Assembly (NCBI GenBank): GCA_964390565.1
Contig: CAYMII010000017.1
Span: 10,586-74,585, forward strand
Direction of reading: 5' to 3'
Source of the DNA: UBA8529 sp964390565
GTDB taxonomy: Bacteria > Bacteroidota > Bacteroidia > Bacteroidales > Tenuifilaceae
DNA: 64,000 nt
Shown: piece by piece, positions 34,563-42,733 of the stretch
Position numbering within the stretch: the stretch's first letter is position 1
Layout of the letters: every line of letters starts with the position of its first letter
Notes under the pieces: model-generated
The model's database searches: none
Told to the model about the DNA's origin: nothing
The model's input: only the letters and a program-made list of their open reading frames with translations
Position numbers and translations under genes: made by a program

Positions 34563-34799
34563 ATGGCAAAAGTTAAAGGTGCAATTAAGGTTGATGTTGA
34601 AAAGTGCAAAGGTTGCAGCATCTGTGTTGTTGCATGTCCTCAAAGTGTTATTTCTCTTGCAAAAGAGGTTAACGGAAAAGGGTACAACTACGCATACATG
34701 GCAAACCCTGATGAATGTACAGGCTGTACGAACTGTGCAGTTGTATGTCCCGATACAGTTATCACTGTATACAGATTAAAATCTCAAGTTGAGGCTTAA
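34563..34799 (+). CDS. 2-oxoacid:ferredoxin oxidoreductase, delta (ferredoxin) subunit
   Basis: A 78-residue dicluster ferredoxin with CKGCSICVVACPQSVI and CTGCTNCAVVCPDTVI. It is the electron-exit subunit of the four-subunit 2-oxoacid oxidoreductase and precedes the alpha gene by 39 bases. Length and motif spacing are typical of VorD/KorD. Confidence 0.92.
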   Translation: MAKVKGAIKVDVEKCKGCSICVVACPQSVISLAKEVNGKGYNYAYMANPDECTGCTNCAVVCPDTVITVYRLKSQVEA

Positions 34800-34838
34800 T
34801 TAAGAAATTGAACTTATAAACAAAAATACCCATTCAGT

Positions 34839-35927
34839 ATGGCAGACTATAGATTAATGAAGGGGAACGAGGTAATTGCCGAGGCAGCAATCCGTTATGG
34901 TTGCGATGGATACTTTGGCTACCCAATCACCCCTCAGTCAGAGATAATGGAAACCCTCATGTTGCGTAAACCTTGGGAGGAAACAGGAATGGTTGTTCTT
35001 CAGGCTGAAAGTGAAGTAGCAGCTATTAACATGGTTTATGGCGGCGCAGCTTGCGGTAAAAAGGTGATGACCTCATCATCAAGCCCTGGTATCAGCCTTA
35101 AGCAAGAAGGTATTACCTACATTGCAGGTGCTGAACTTCCTTGCGTTATTGTTAACGTAGTTCGTGGAGGCCCCGGTTTAGGTACTATCCAACCAGCGCA
35201 AAGCGACTATTTCCAAGCTGTTAAAGGAGGTGGTCATGGCGATTATAAATTAATCGTACTTGCACCAGCTTCGGTTCAGGAGATGAACGACTTCGTAGGT
35301 TTAGGTTTCGAATTAGCTTTCAAATATCGTAACCCAGTTATGATTCTTTCTGATGGCGTTATTGGCCAGATGATGGAAAAAGTTCAACTTGGCGAGTTTA
35401 AACCACGTTGGACTAACGAAGAAGTTGCTAAAATGCATGGTTCTTGGGCTACTACAGGTAAACCTTCTGATCGCGATTATAATGTAATCACTTCTCTTGA
35501 GTTGGATTCAAGCCGTCAGGAGAAATTCAACCACAAGTTGATTGCGAAGTACAAAACTATCTCTGAGAATGAGGTTCGTTTTGAAGAAATCCAATGCAAA
35601 GATGCTGAGTACATTTTCATTGCATACGGTTCATCAAGCCGTATCTGCCAAAAGGCTATTGAAATAGCTCGAGCTAAAGGTATTAAAGTTGGTTTGTTAC
35701 GACCAATCACTCTTTTCCCTTATCCAACCAAGAAAATTCAATCAATGCTTGGACAGCTTAAAGGTATTTTAGCTGTTGAGATGAGCGCAGGACAGATGGT
35801 TGAAGATGTTCGTTTAGCAGTTGAAGGAAAAGTTCCAGTTGAGCATTTTGGTCGCTTAGGTGGTATGATTCCAACTCCAAACGAAGTTGTTACCGCTTTG
35901 GAAGAATTAATGAAAAAAGTGAAATAG
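34839..35927 (+). CDS. 2-oxoacid:ferredoxin oxidoreductase, alpha subunit (VorB-type)
   Basis: A 362-residue subunit starting LMKGNEVIAEAAIRYGCDGYFGYPITPQSEIME, the conserved pyrimidine-domain start. It continues with VMTSSSSPGISLKQEGI and VRGGPGLGTIQPAQSDYF. It resembles the subunit annotated as VorB in Bacteroidetes (branched-chain 2-oxoacids). 2-Oxoglutarate or other 2-oxoacids remain possible. The complex makes acyl-CoA, CO2 and reduced ferredoxin. The beta gene follows two bases after its stop. Confidence 0.9.
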   Translation: MADYRLMKGNEVIAEAAIRYGCDGYFGYPITPQSEIMETLMLRKPWEETGMVVLQAESEVAAINMVYGGAACGKKVMTSSSSPGISLKQEGITYIAGAELPCVIVNVVRGGPGLGTIQPAQSDYFQAVKGGGHGDYKLIVLAPASVQEMNDFVGLGFELAFKYRNPVMILSDGVIGQMMEKVQLGEFKPRWTNEEVAKMHGSWATTGKPSDRDYNVITSLELDSSRQEKFNHKLIAKYKTISENEVRFEEIQCKDAEYIFIAYGSSSRICQKAIEIARAKGIKVGLLRPITLFPYPTKKIQSMLGQLKGILAVEMSAGQMVEDVRLAVEGKVPVEHFGRLGGMIPTPNEVVTALEELMKKVK

Positions 35928-35929
35928 TC

Positions 35930-36694
35930 ATGGCAGATATTAATGAAATCATGAAACCAGAGAACTTGGTTTACAGTAAATCAAAAGTTCTTACCGATAA
36001 CATAATGTCATACTGCCCTGGTTGTACCCATGGTGTAGTACATAAATTGGTTGCAGAAGTTATTGAGGAGATGGAGATACAGGAAAAAACTATTGGTGTT
36101 AGCCCTGTAGGTTGCTCTGTACTAGCATATAAATTTTTGGCTATCGATTGGCAGCAAGCTGCCCACGGTCGTGCTCCAGCCGTTGCAACTGCAATTGCAC
36201 GTTTAAGACCAGATAAATACGTTTTCACTTACCAAGGCGATGGTGACCTTGCTTCAATTGGTACAGCAGAGATTATCCATGCTTGTAACCGTGGTGAGAA
36301 CATCGTTGTTATCTTCATCAATAACGGTATTTATGGTATGACTGGTGGTCAGATGGCTCCAACAACCCTTGAGGGAATGCCAACATCAACTTCACCTTAT
36401 GGTCGTGATGTTAAAATGACTGGTCAACCGCTTAAAATGACCGAACTTATTGCTCAGCTTCCTGGTGCCAACTTTGTAACCCGTCAATCGGCACATACAC
36501 CTGCAGCAGTTCGTAAATGTAAAAAGGCTATTCGTAAAGCGTTCGAGAATGTTGGAAATAAAAAAGGAACTTCGTTCATCGAAGTTGTTTCGACATGTAG
36601 CTCAGGATGGAAACTTTCTCCTGTAAAATCGAACGAGTGGATGGTTGAGCATATGTTCCCATTCTATAAACTAGGCGATCTTAAAGACGAATAG
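35930..36694 (+). CDS. 2-oxoacid:ferredoxin oxidoreductase, beta (TPP-binding) subunit
   Basis: A 254-residue thiamine-diphosphate subunit. The TPP and Mg motif is GDGDLASIGTAEIIHACNRGENIVVIFINNGIYGMTGGQ. The N-terminal YCPGCTHGVVHKL and VSPVGCSV supply Cys residues typical of the family. It pairs with the alpha subunit just upstream to form the active site. Confidence 0.94.
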   Translation: MADINEIMKPENLVYSKSKVLTDNIMSYCPGCTHGVVHKLVAEVIEEMEIQEKTIGVSPVGCSVLAYKFLAIDWQQAAHGRAPAVATAIARLRPDKYVFTYQGDGDLASIGTAEIIHACNRGENIVVIFINNGIYGMTGGQMAPTTLEGMPTSTSPYGRDVKMTGQPLKMTELIAQLPGANFVTRQSAHTPAAVRKCKKAIRKAFENVGNKKGTSFIEVVSTCSSGWKLSPVKSNEWMVEHMFPFYKLGDLKDE

Positions 36695-36733
36695 TGAATA
36701 GTTTTAAGGTTGAAAAAATAAAACTGAAAAAAC

Positions 36734-37279
36734 ATGACAGAAGAAATAATAATAGCAGGATTTGGCGGACAAGGTGTTCTATCTATGGGTAAAATACTTG
36801 CCTACTCCGGAATTATGCAAGATCAGGAAGTTTCTTGGATGCCATCATATGGTCCTGAGATGCGTGGTGGTACAGCAAACGTTACTGTTATCCTTAGCGA
36901 TAATCGTATCAGCTCACCAATATTATTTGAGTACGACACAGCTATCATCCTTAACCAGCAATCGATGGATAAGTTTGAAAAATCTGTAAAGCCAGGTGGT
37001 ACTCTAATTTACGATCCAAACGGTATTACTCATCATCCATCTCGAAAGGATATTAAAATCTTTAAGGTTGAAGCTGCCGAAGAGGCTGCAAGAATGCAAA
37101 GCGCAAAATCATTCAACATGATTGTTCTAGGCGCTTTCCTTAAGCTTAAACCTATTGTAAAGATGGAAAATATCATCAAAGGGTTAAAGAAATCGTTGCC
37201 CGAAAGGCATCATCATTTAATTCCAATGAATGAGAAAGCTATTACCCGCGGAATGGAAATAGTAGTCGAAATTAAGTAG
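36734..37279 (+). CDS. 2-oxoacid:ferredoxin oxidoreductase, gamma subunit
   Basis: A 181-residue gamma subunit with the CoA-binding motif AGFGGQGVLSMGKILAYSG and the conserved VSWMPSYGPEMRGGTANVTVILS. It closes the delta-alpha-beta-gamma operon and is followed by a terminator. All four subunits are intact. Confidence 0.94.
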   Translation: MTEEIIIAGFGGQGVLSMGKILAYSGIMQDQEVSWMPSYGPEMRGGTANVTVILSDNRISSPILFEYDTAIILNQQSMDKFEKSVKPGGTLIYDPNGITHHPSRKDIKIFKVEAAEEAARMQSAKSFNMIVLGAFLKLKPIVKMENIIKGLKKSLPERHHHLIPMNEKAITRGMEIVVEIK

Positions 37280-37300
37280 TAGTTGATATCACAGTCTCAG

Positions 37301-37329
37301 AAAACCTCGCAGTTTTGCGGGGTTTTTTG
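37301..37329 (+). terminator. Intrinsic terminator after gamma subunit gene
   Basis: AACCTCGCA and TGCGGGGTT pair (with one G-T) around a TTT-type loop and are followed by a T run. Confidence 0.8.
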
Positions 37330-37356
37330 TTATTCTTACTTGCTGTTTTAAGATAG

Positions 37357-37466
37357 CACAACTTTGTGAAAAAGAATACTTATTTAAATACACCACTTAA
37401 TAATTGATATTAAAAAAATAAAACAACCTTGTGAAATTAAATTATAAAAACAAAAACAACCTTGTA
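37357..37466. repeat. Three ACAAnnTTGT dyads upstream of DUF4143 ATPase gene
   Basis: The 12-base dyad CACAACTTTGTG lies at 37357-37368. ACAACCTTGTG (37423-37433) and ACAACCTTGTA (37456-37466) follow, with similar flanks (GAAATTAAAT and TAATTAAAAT). The last one overlaps the -33 element of the gene at 37508. Confidence 0.5.
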
Positions 37467-37491
37467 TAATTAAAATTAATTATTATATTTG
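37462..37491 (+). promoter_or_regulatory. Promoter of DUF4143 ATPase gene
   Basis: TTG at 37462-37464 and TATATTTG at 37484-37491 are 19 bases apart; the ATG follows 16 bases after the -7 element. Confidence 0.65.
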
Positions 37492-37507
37492 GGAAAATTT
37501 TACCAAT

Positions 37508-38818
37508 ATGAAGCGTTTAATCACTCAAAAATTGCTAGCGTGGAAAGACCAATCTAATCGAAAGCCATTAATTATTAGAGGAGCTAGACAGGTTGGTAAA
37601 TCCTATACAATTACAGATTTTGGAAAGCAGCATTTCGAAGGCGAAGTGCATATTGTTAATTTAGAGAAACAACCCGACTGGCAACAAATATTTGATCGTG
37701 ATTTTGATATTATTCGAATAATTTCAGAGTTAGAGATCGTTTTGAATAAGCGAATTATAGAAGGGGAGGACTTACTTTTTTTTGACGAAGTTCAGGAGTG
37801 CCCCAAGGCAATACTCGCATTGAGATATTTTTATGAGCAAAAACCTGAGGTACATGTTATTGCTGCAGGTTCACTTTTAGAATTTGCGTTGCAAGATATA
37901 TCGTTTCCAGTTGGTAGAGTACAATTGCTAAATATGTATCCCATGAATTTTTATGAATATTTATGTGCGATTGGGAAAGATTTATTGGCTGAAAAGATCC
38001 TCCAAGATCCAGTAAAACTACCAGATAGTATTCATAATTCGCTTAAAATAGAAATTCGAAATTATTTCATGGTTGGAGGGATGCCTGAGTGTGTTAAAGT
38101 ATATGCCCAAAACAAAAGTTTTCCCAATGTTTTTGAAATCCAGTCAGATTTAATAAATACATTTCGTCAGGACTTTTCGAAGTATGCACAATTTTCCGAT
38201 AAACGATGTTTAAATGCGGTGTTACTATCAGTTGCTCAGAATATTGGTAAGCAAATAAAATACTCCCGATTAGCTGAAGATTTCTCAAATCCTACAATTA
38301 AAAAAGCATTTGAACTATTGGAAACAGCACGTGTATTCAAAAAGGTTATTTCAACATCGCCAGAGGGAGTACCATTAGGGGCAAGTGCATCCGATAAGAC
38401 TTTTAAAACCATTATGTTAGATATTGGGTTGCTTTCGCGCTTAAGCGGGTTTTCACCCATTGCAGAATTTCAGAAAACGGATTTGCTTTCGATATTTCGT
38501 GGAGCGCTGGCTGAGCAATTTGTAGGGCAGGAGTTGCTTTCGGCAGGGCATAGCGAGTTGTATTATTGGGCGCGGCAAGCAAAAAGTAGTACTGCTGAAA
38601 CAGACTATTTGATTGATAAAAAGAATGATATTATGCCAATTGAAGTAAAAAGTGGTGCCGCTGGTAGTTTGAAAAGTTTACATCTATTGCTTAACACATA
38701 TTCAAATGTAAAAAAAGGGTATGTTTTTTCTGACGCACCTTACGGTGAAATACCAGAACAAAAATTAATTTTCATGCCCTTATATTTTGTGTTTGCTTCC
38801 TGCAAATTAACATATTAG
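37508..38818 (+). CDS. AAA-type ATPase with DUF4143 domain
   Basis: A 436-residue protein of the common ATP-binding DUF4143 family. Walker A is RGARQVGKSYTI, Walker B is LLFFDEVQECP, and sensor motif AAGSLLEFAL follows. The C-terminal DUF4143 has RGALAEQFVGQEL, YYWARQAKSSTAETDYLI and PIEVKSGAAGSLKSL, which resembles a nuclease-like fold with the PIEVKSG signature. Function of the family is not established. It stands alone between two metabolic units, behind a promoter with repeated dyads. Confidence 0.88.
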   Translation: MKRLITQKLLAWKDQSNRKPLIIRGARQVGKSYTITDFGKQHFEGEVHIVNLEKQPDWQQIFDRDFDIIRIISELEIVLNKRIIEGEDLLFFDEVQECPKAILALRYFYEQKPEVHVIAAGSLLEFALQDISFPVGRVQLLNMYPMNFYEYLCAIGKDLLAEKILQDPVKLPDSIHNSLKIEIRNYFMVGGMPECVKVYAQNKSFPNVFEIQSDLINTFRQDFSKYAQFSDKRCLNAVLLSVAQNIGKQIKYSRLAEDFSNPTIKKAFELLETARVFKKVISTSPEGVPLGASASDKTFKTIMLDIGLLSRLSGFSPIAEFQKTDLLSIFRGALAEQFVGQELLSAGHSELYYWARQAKSSTAETDYLIDKKNDIMPIEVKSGAAGSLKSLHLLLNTYSNVKKGYVFSDAPYGEIPEQKLIFMPLYFVFASCKLTY

Positions 38819-38893
38819 AAATGCTAACTTTTTGAAGCATAGTTGATATTATTCTAGATTTGTTAACTTTTTTTGAACGAAAACAAGTTTTAG

Positions 38894-38911
38894 TTGTTAG
38901 TTGAATAACAA
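38894..38911. promoter_or_regulatory. Rex operator upstream of ndh (12/14 match)
   Basis: TTGTTAGTTGAATAACAA matches the Rex consensus at 12 of 14 fixed positions, with perfect TTGTTA/TAACAA arms. It lies 19 bases before the ATG of the type II NADH dehydrogenase gene. Rex control of ndh is established in Bacillus subtilis, which supports the call. Confidence 0.6.
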
Positions 38912-38930
38912 ACTTTGTGATGATATTTAA

Positions 38931-40223
38931 ATGGAAACAATGCTAAATATTCCAACCACCAGCCAAGAGCGTGTGGTAATTGTTGGATGTGGTTTTGCTG
39001 GGTTAGAGATTGCTAAAAGGTTACGTAAATCAAATTTTCAGGTAGTACTTATTGATAAGAATAACTATCATCAATTTCAACCGCTGTTTTACCAGGTGGC
39101 AACTGCTGGTTTAGAGCCAAGGGATATTTCGTTTCCAATTCGTAAAATCTTTCATAAGCAAAAGAATACATTTATTCGCATTGCTGAGGTAAATATTATT
39201 AATCCTGAGAATAGATCGATTGAAACATCGATTGGGAGTATTTCATATAACCATTTGGTCTTAGCGCAAGGGGCAACTACATCTTATTTTGGTTTAGCGA
39301 ATGTTGAGAAGTATTCTCAACCAATGAAAAGCGTTATTGAGGCGTTGGAAATCCTTAATAAAATTCTTCATAACCTTGAGGATTCGTTGGTGAATAATGA
39401 CCTCAATAAAATAGATGAACTATCAAATATTGTTATCGTTGGTGGAGGTGCTACTGGGGTTGAACTTGCTGGAGCTCTTGGTGAAATGAAACGCTATGTT
39501 TTACCAAAAGATTACCTTGAACTCGATTGCCGAAGAATAAGAATCATTCTGCTCGAGGCATCATCTAGATTACTTGGTGGACTTTCGGAAATATCGTCTG
39601 TTAAGGCCGAAAAATTCTTAAAACAGCTAGGGGTTGAGGTTATAAAAGATACCCAAGTTCTTGATTATGATGGAACAACCATCTTCTTAAAAGATAAAGA
39701 ATCCATTAAATCTAGGACTCTTATTTGGGCAGCTGGGATAAAAGGAAATGCTATTGATGGGTTATCAAATGATGTAAATACAAGATCGTTACGAATTGCT
39801 GTTGATGAATTTCATCGAGTAAAAGGGTATGCTGATATTTATGCTTTAGGTGATATTGCTTGTATGATTACCGATTCAACTCCCTATGGACATCCACAGG
39901 TTGCACAAGTTGCAATTCAATCGGCACGAAACCTTGCACGCAACCTTGTAAATGAGAAGAAAGGAAAGGCTTTAAAGCCTTTTAAATACTTCGATTGGGG
40001 TACAATGGCAACTGTTGGTCGAAATAAGGCGGTTGTTGATCTTAAATTTATTAAGTTTCAAGGGATAATTGCTTGGTTTGCGTGGATGTTTATACACCTT
40101 CGATCAATTTTTGGGGTAAAAAATAAAATTCTTATCCTTATAAACTGGATTTGGAGCTATATAACCTACGACCAATCGCTTCGGATAACTTTTTTACCTA
40201 AGGATTTTAGATTGAGGAAATAA
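38931..40223 (+). CDS. ndh: Type II NADH dehydrogenase (NDH-2)
   Basis: A 430-residue single-subunit flavoprotein. The FAD site is VVIVGCGFAGLEIAKRL near the N-terminus, and the NADH site is NIVIVGGGATGVELAGALGEM in the middle. Other family marks are QPLFYQVATAGLEP, WAAGIKG and YALGDIA. The C-terminal helix-rich tail (IAWFAWMFIHLRSIFGVKNKILILINWIW) is amphipathic and would anchor it to the membrane. It passes NADH electrons to quinone without proton pumping. A Rex-type dyad precedes it. Confidence 0.93.
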   Translation: METMLNIPTTSQERVVIVGCGFAGLEIAKRLRKSNFQVVLIDKNNYHQFQPLFYQVATAGLEPRDISFPIRKIFHKQKNTFIRIAEVNIINPENRSIETSIGSISYNHLVLAQGATTSYFGLANVEKYSQPMKSVIEALEILNKILHNLEDSLVNNDLNKIDELSNIVIVGGGATGVELAGALGEMKRYVLPKDYLELDCRRIRIILLEASSRLLGGLSEISSVKAEKFLKQLGVEVIKDTQVLDYDGTTIFLKDKESIKSRTLIWAAGIKGNAIDGLSNDVNTRSLRIAVDEFHRVKGYADIYALGDIACMITDSTPYGHPQVAQVAIQSARNLARNLVNEKKGKALKPFKYFDWGTMATVGRNKAVVDLKFIKFQGIIAWFAWMFIHLRSIFGVKNKILILINWIWSYITYDQSLRITFLPKDFRLRK

Positions 40224-40244
40224 TAAGATGTAATTAATTTAATA

Positions 40245-40262
40245 TTGTTAAACCTTTAACAA
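40245..40262. promoter_or_regulatory. Perfect Rex operator in gap after ndh
   Basis: TTGTTAAACCTTTAACAA matches all 14 fixed bases of TTGTTAANNNNTTAACAA. It starts 21 bases after the ndh stop and 187 bases before the RAYT gene. No ordinary gene follows on either strand, so its target is unclear. It could also fold as a weak AT-rich hairpin behind ndh. Confidence 0.6.
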
Positions 40263-40346
40263 ATAATTCAATAAATTGACGGATTATGAAAATACAATTT
40301 TAATTTACGGTAAATATTTGAAAAATAGGATTTGTAAAGATGAATG

Positions 40347-40431
40347 TTAAGCCCAAAGGGCTTAAAGCCTAAACTCAGGGCAAAGCCCTAAGAGATAAGA
40401 GGAAAAACAAAATTCGCCCTGTATGGGCGAA
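40347..40431. repeat. Palindromes with GCCC/GGGC core upstream of second RAYT
   Basis: Three inverted repeats occur: TTAAGCCC-AAA-GGGCTTAA (40347-40365), AGGGC-AAA-GCCCT (40377-40389) and TTCGCCC-TGTAT-GGGCGAA (40413-40431). The core differs from the palindromes near the first RAYT. Confidence 0.75.
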
Positions 40432-40448
40432 AGCAAAAATTAAATACT

Positions 40449-40901
40449 ATGCCACAATCACTATCGAAGGTTTATGTTCATATAACTTTCAGTACAAAAA
40501 ACAGGGAAAAGATAATTGACAGTTCTATTCAAGAACGCCTATTTGAATACATTGGAGGCATTTGCAAAGGGATGGAATGTAACCCTGTTAAGGTTGGTGG
40601 ACATCAGGATCACATTCATATCCTATGTACTTTATCGAGAAAAGTTACTCAGGCACAGCTTCTTGAGAACGTAAAAAAGGATTCGTCTAAATGGATAAAA
40701 ACCAAAGGTGAGAAGTACAGTAGTTTTTACTGGCAGAATGGGTATGGTATTTTTTCGGTAAATCCATCCGAAATAGAAATAGTTACACAATACATTGTTA
40801 ATCAGGAGGAGCACCATAGAAAAAAGACTTTTCAGGAAGAATTCCTAACTTTTCTTAAGAAATATGATGTACCATATGATGAAAGATATATTTGGGATTA
40901 G
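40449..40901 (+). CDS. IS200-like Y1 transposase, REP-associated (RAYT) type, second copy
   Basis: A 150-residue Y1 transposase with the HUH motif in HQDHIHILCTL and a candidate catalytic Tyr in WQNGYGIFSVN. It starts VYVHITFSTKNREK and is clearly related to the protein at 18117, though far from identical. It sits within a field of at least ten short palindromes on both sides and has no TnpB partner. This fits a RAYT that moves or amplifies nearby palindromes. Confidence 0.87.
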   Translation: MPQSLSKVYVHITFSTKNREKIIDSSIQERLFEYIGGICKGMECNPVKVGGHQDHIHILCTLSRKVTQAQLLENVKKDSSKWIKTKGEKYSSFYWQNGYGIFSVNPSEIEIVTQYIVNQEEHHRKKTFQEEFLTFLKKYDVPYDERYIWD

Positions 40902-41238
40902 AAGGCTATTGCCCTTTCAGGGCAGGCTGCCTCATGTGCTATTACGCAGGGCAATGCCCTGCGTTTGTGCTTTTGCACCTTTTGTGCAAATGATAACTGC
41001 ACAAAGCTAACAAAGCCCGAAAGGCTTAAGTTTCTAGTTTAGTGCAAGGCTCTGATATCGTAGTAATAGTAATTCAAATAAAAAGCCTATAGGGCTTTTA
41101 GCATCAATTCAGGGCAACGCCCTGTAAGAGAAAAGGGAGTGAACCAAAATAGCCCTGAAAGGGCATGAGCAAATAAAAAATGAAAATATGAATAAAGAGA
41201 CAGCCACAAAGGCATAAAGCAGTAGCTCTAGGCACTTC
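40902..41238. repeat. Array of palindromes downstream of second RAYT
   Basis: No gene is seen in these 337 bases. At least seven inverted repeats are: TGCCCT/AGGGCA (40910-40924), a 21-base palindrome with arms ACGCAGGGCA (40944-40964), TTGCAC/GTGCAA (40973-40989), AAGCC/GGCTT (41013-41027), AAAAGCC/GGCTTTT (41081-41099), CAGGGC/GCCCTG (41110-41124) and GCCCT/AGGGC (41152-41164). Most share a GCCC/GGGC core with the upstream set. Confidence 0.8.
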
Positions 41239-41514
41239 TTAATGATTCAATAAATCGGGGTTACGAAATGATATGATACTGTTAATCATATCGATAGACA
41301 CTTTTGCTTCGCAATGATTTGGGTCCATATTATAAGCCTTATGGAAATCGTTTAAAGCAGCAATCAAATCGCCTTTCATGCGGTTTACCTTTCCCATATT
41401 ATACCAAACATCAGCATTCTGACTATCCTCGTTTATGGCAAGGTTTAGATGATACTCAGCTTTCTCCGCATTACCCTCTTTTAAATATTTAATTCCTAAT
41501 TCAAGATTATTCAT
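41239..41514 (-). CDS. Small TPR protein
   Basis: A 91-residue protein of two to three TPR units (LELGIKYLKEGNAEKAEYHLNLAINED, DVWYNMGKVNRMKGDLIAALNDFHKAYNMDPN). The ATG at 41514 (MNNLEL) is chosen over a TTG at 41541. It follows nadD by 36 bases on the same strand and is probably the last gene of the yicC-gmk-nadD operon. Partner unknown. Confidence 0.82.
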   Translation of the reverse strand: MNNLELGIKYLKEGNAEKAEYHLNLAINEDSQNADVWYNMGKVNRMKGDLIAALNDFHKAYNMDPNHCEAKVSIDMINSIISFRNPDLLNH

Positions 41515-41550
41515 TTCTGTCAATTTTTCTAGCAAAAACAACCTAACGAG

Positions 41551-42132
41551 CTATTTTGTTGTGTACAAACCATGGTCTTTTATGTAATCCATAACAAATT
41601 CGGGTACAAAAGCCTGTATTTCTTCACCCTTTGCCACCTTCTCCCTTACCATTGTTGATGAGTAGTTAACCAGAGGAGCATGTATAATTTTAATAGGGTA
41701 TTTTTTTGCGATTTCGCCTATATCGCTCCCCTCGCGTGGGTATACAAGAACTTTATTATTGTAAAGTAACTCTTGATACTCTTTCCATTTTGTAATCGAT
41801 TCCATGGAATCAGAACCAAGAATGATATAGAAGGTTCTGTTAGGATGTTTACGTTTTAATTCATTTACCGTATCAATAGTGTAGGAGGGTCGGGGCATTT
41901 GCATTTCAATATCACAAACCATCATCCTATCCTCATTGAAAGGAATTGCTCGTTTTACCATCTCAAGCCGATGGTAATCTGCCGCAAGCGAATCTCTCTC
42001 TTTTAAAGGATTTTGAGGGCTTACTACAAACCACAGCTCATCAACCTCAGTAAAATCGACAATGTAATTTGCTATTGATAAATGGCCATTATGAATTGGG
42101 TTAAACGAACCAAAGTACAATCCTGTTCTCAT
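41551..42132 (-). CDS. nadD: Nicotinate-nucleotide adenylyltransferase
   Basis: A 193-residue NadD. The nucleotidyl-transferase motif is GLYFGSFNPIHNGHLSIA (GxFxPxHxGH). LGSDSMESITKWKEYQELL and the C-terminal NYSSTMVREKV (SSTxxR) complete the active site. It makes deamido-NAD for NAD synthesis. It begins two bases after the gmk stop, so it is translationally close-coupled. Confidence 0.95.
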   Translation of the reverse strand: MRTGLYFGSFNPIHNGHLSIANYIVDFTEVDELWFVVSPQNPLKERDSLAADYHRLEMVKRAIPFNEDRMMVCDIEMQMPRPSYTIDTVNELKRKHPNRTFYIILGSDSMESITKWKEYQELLYNNKVLVYPREGSDIGEIAKKYPIKIIHAPLVNYSSTMVREKVAKGEEIQAFVPEFVMDYIKDHGLYTTK

Positions 42133-42134
42133 TC

Positions 42135-42701
42135 TTAAGATTCCATAAAGGTTTGTACTAAGCTCTCAGCCTCGGTAAATGATTTCTCGAGGATTTCATT
42201 AACAAGAATCTTATCGAATTGGTTAGCGTATGTCATCTCCTCAGCAGCCTTACCAACCCTCTTATTAAGTGATTCTTCGGTTTCGGTATTCCTATGCTCA
42301 AGACGTTGCTTTAAAGCCTCAATTGACGGAGGCATTACAAATATTGATAGTGCGCTATGGCCAAATATCTTTTTAAGGTTAATTCCTCCTTTTACATCAA
42401 CATCAAAAACAACAATATTATTCTTAGCCCAAATACGCTCAATTTCTGATTTAAGGGTTCCGTAGTAAGAGCCAGCATAAACCTCTTCCCACTCTATGAA
42501 TTCATTATTTGCTATCCGATTCTTAAACTCATCAACGCTAAGGAAGTAGTAATCTTTACCATCAACTTCGAGATTACGCTTTGCCCTACTGCAGGCTGAA
42601 ATTGAGAATTCGAGGTTTGGAAATTTCTTTAGTAAATGTCTTACAATGGTTGTTTTACCTGCTCCTGATGGGGCTGAAAGTATCAATAATTTACCTTGCA
42701 T
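42135..42701 (-). CDS. gmk: Guanylate kinase
   Basis: A 188-residue guanylate kinase with Walker A LSAPSGAGKTTIV, the GMP-binding ISACSRAKRNLEVDGKDYYFLS and FDVDVKGGINLKKIF. It phosphorylates GMP to GDP. It lies 32 bases after yicC. The yicC-gmk pairing is frequent in bacteria. Confidence 0.96.
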   Translation of the reverse strand: MQGKLLILSAPSGAGKTTIVRHLLKKFPNLEFSISACSRAKRNLEVDGKDYYFLSVDEFKNRIANNEFIEWEEVYAGSYYGTLKSEIERIWAKNNIVVFDVDVKGGINLKKIFGHSALSIFVMPPSIEALKQRLEHRNTETEESLNKRVGKAAEEMTYANQFDKILVNEILEKSFTEAESLVQTFMES

Positions 42702-42733
42702 ATTTTAGTTGACAGTTGTCAGTAAGTGAATTT

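Noticed and set aside
40902..41238. CRISPR array
   Set aside because: Repeats are short palindromes of different sequence and spacing, without uniform spacers or cas genes.
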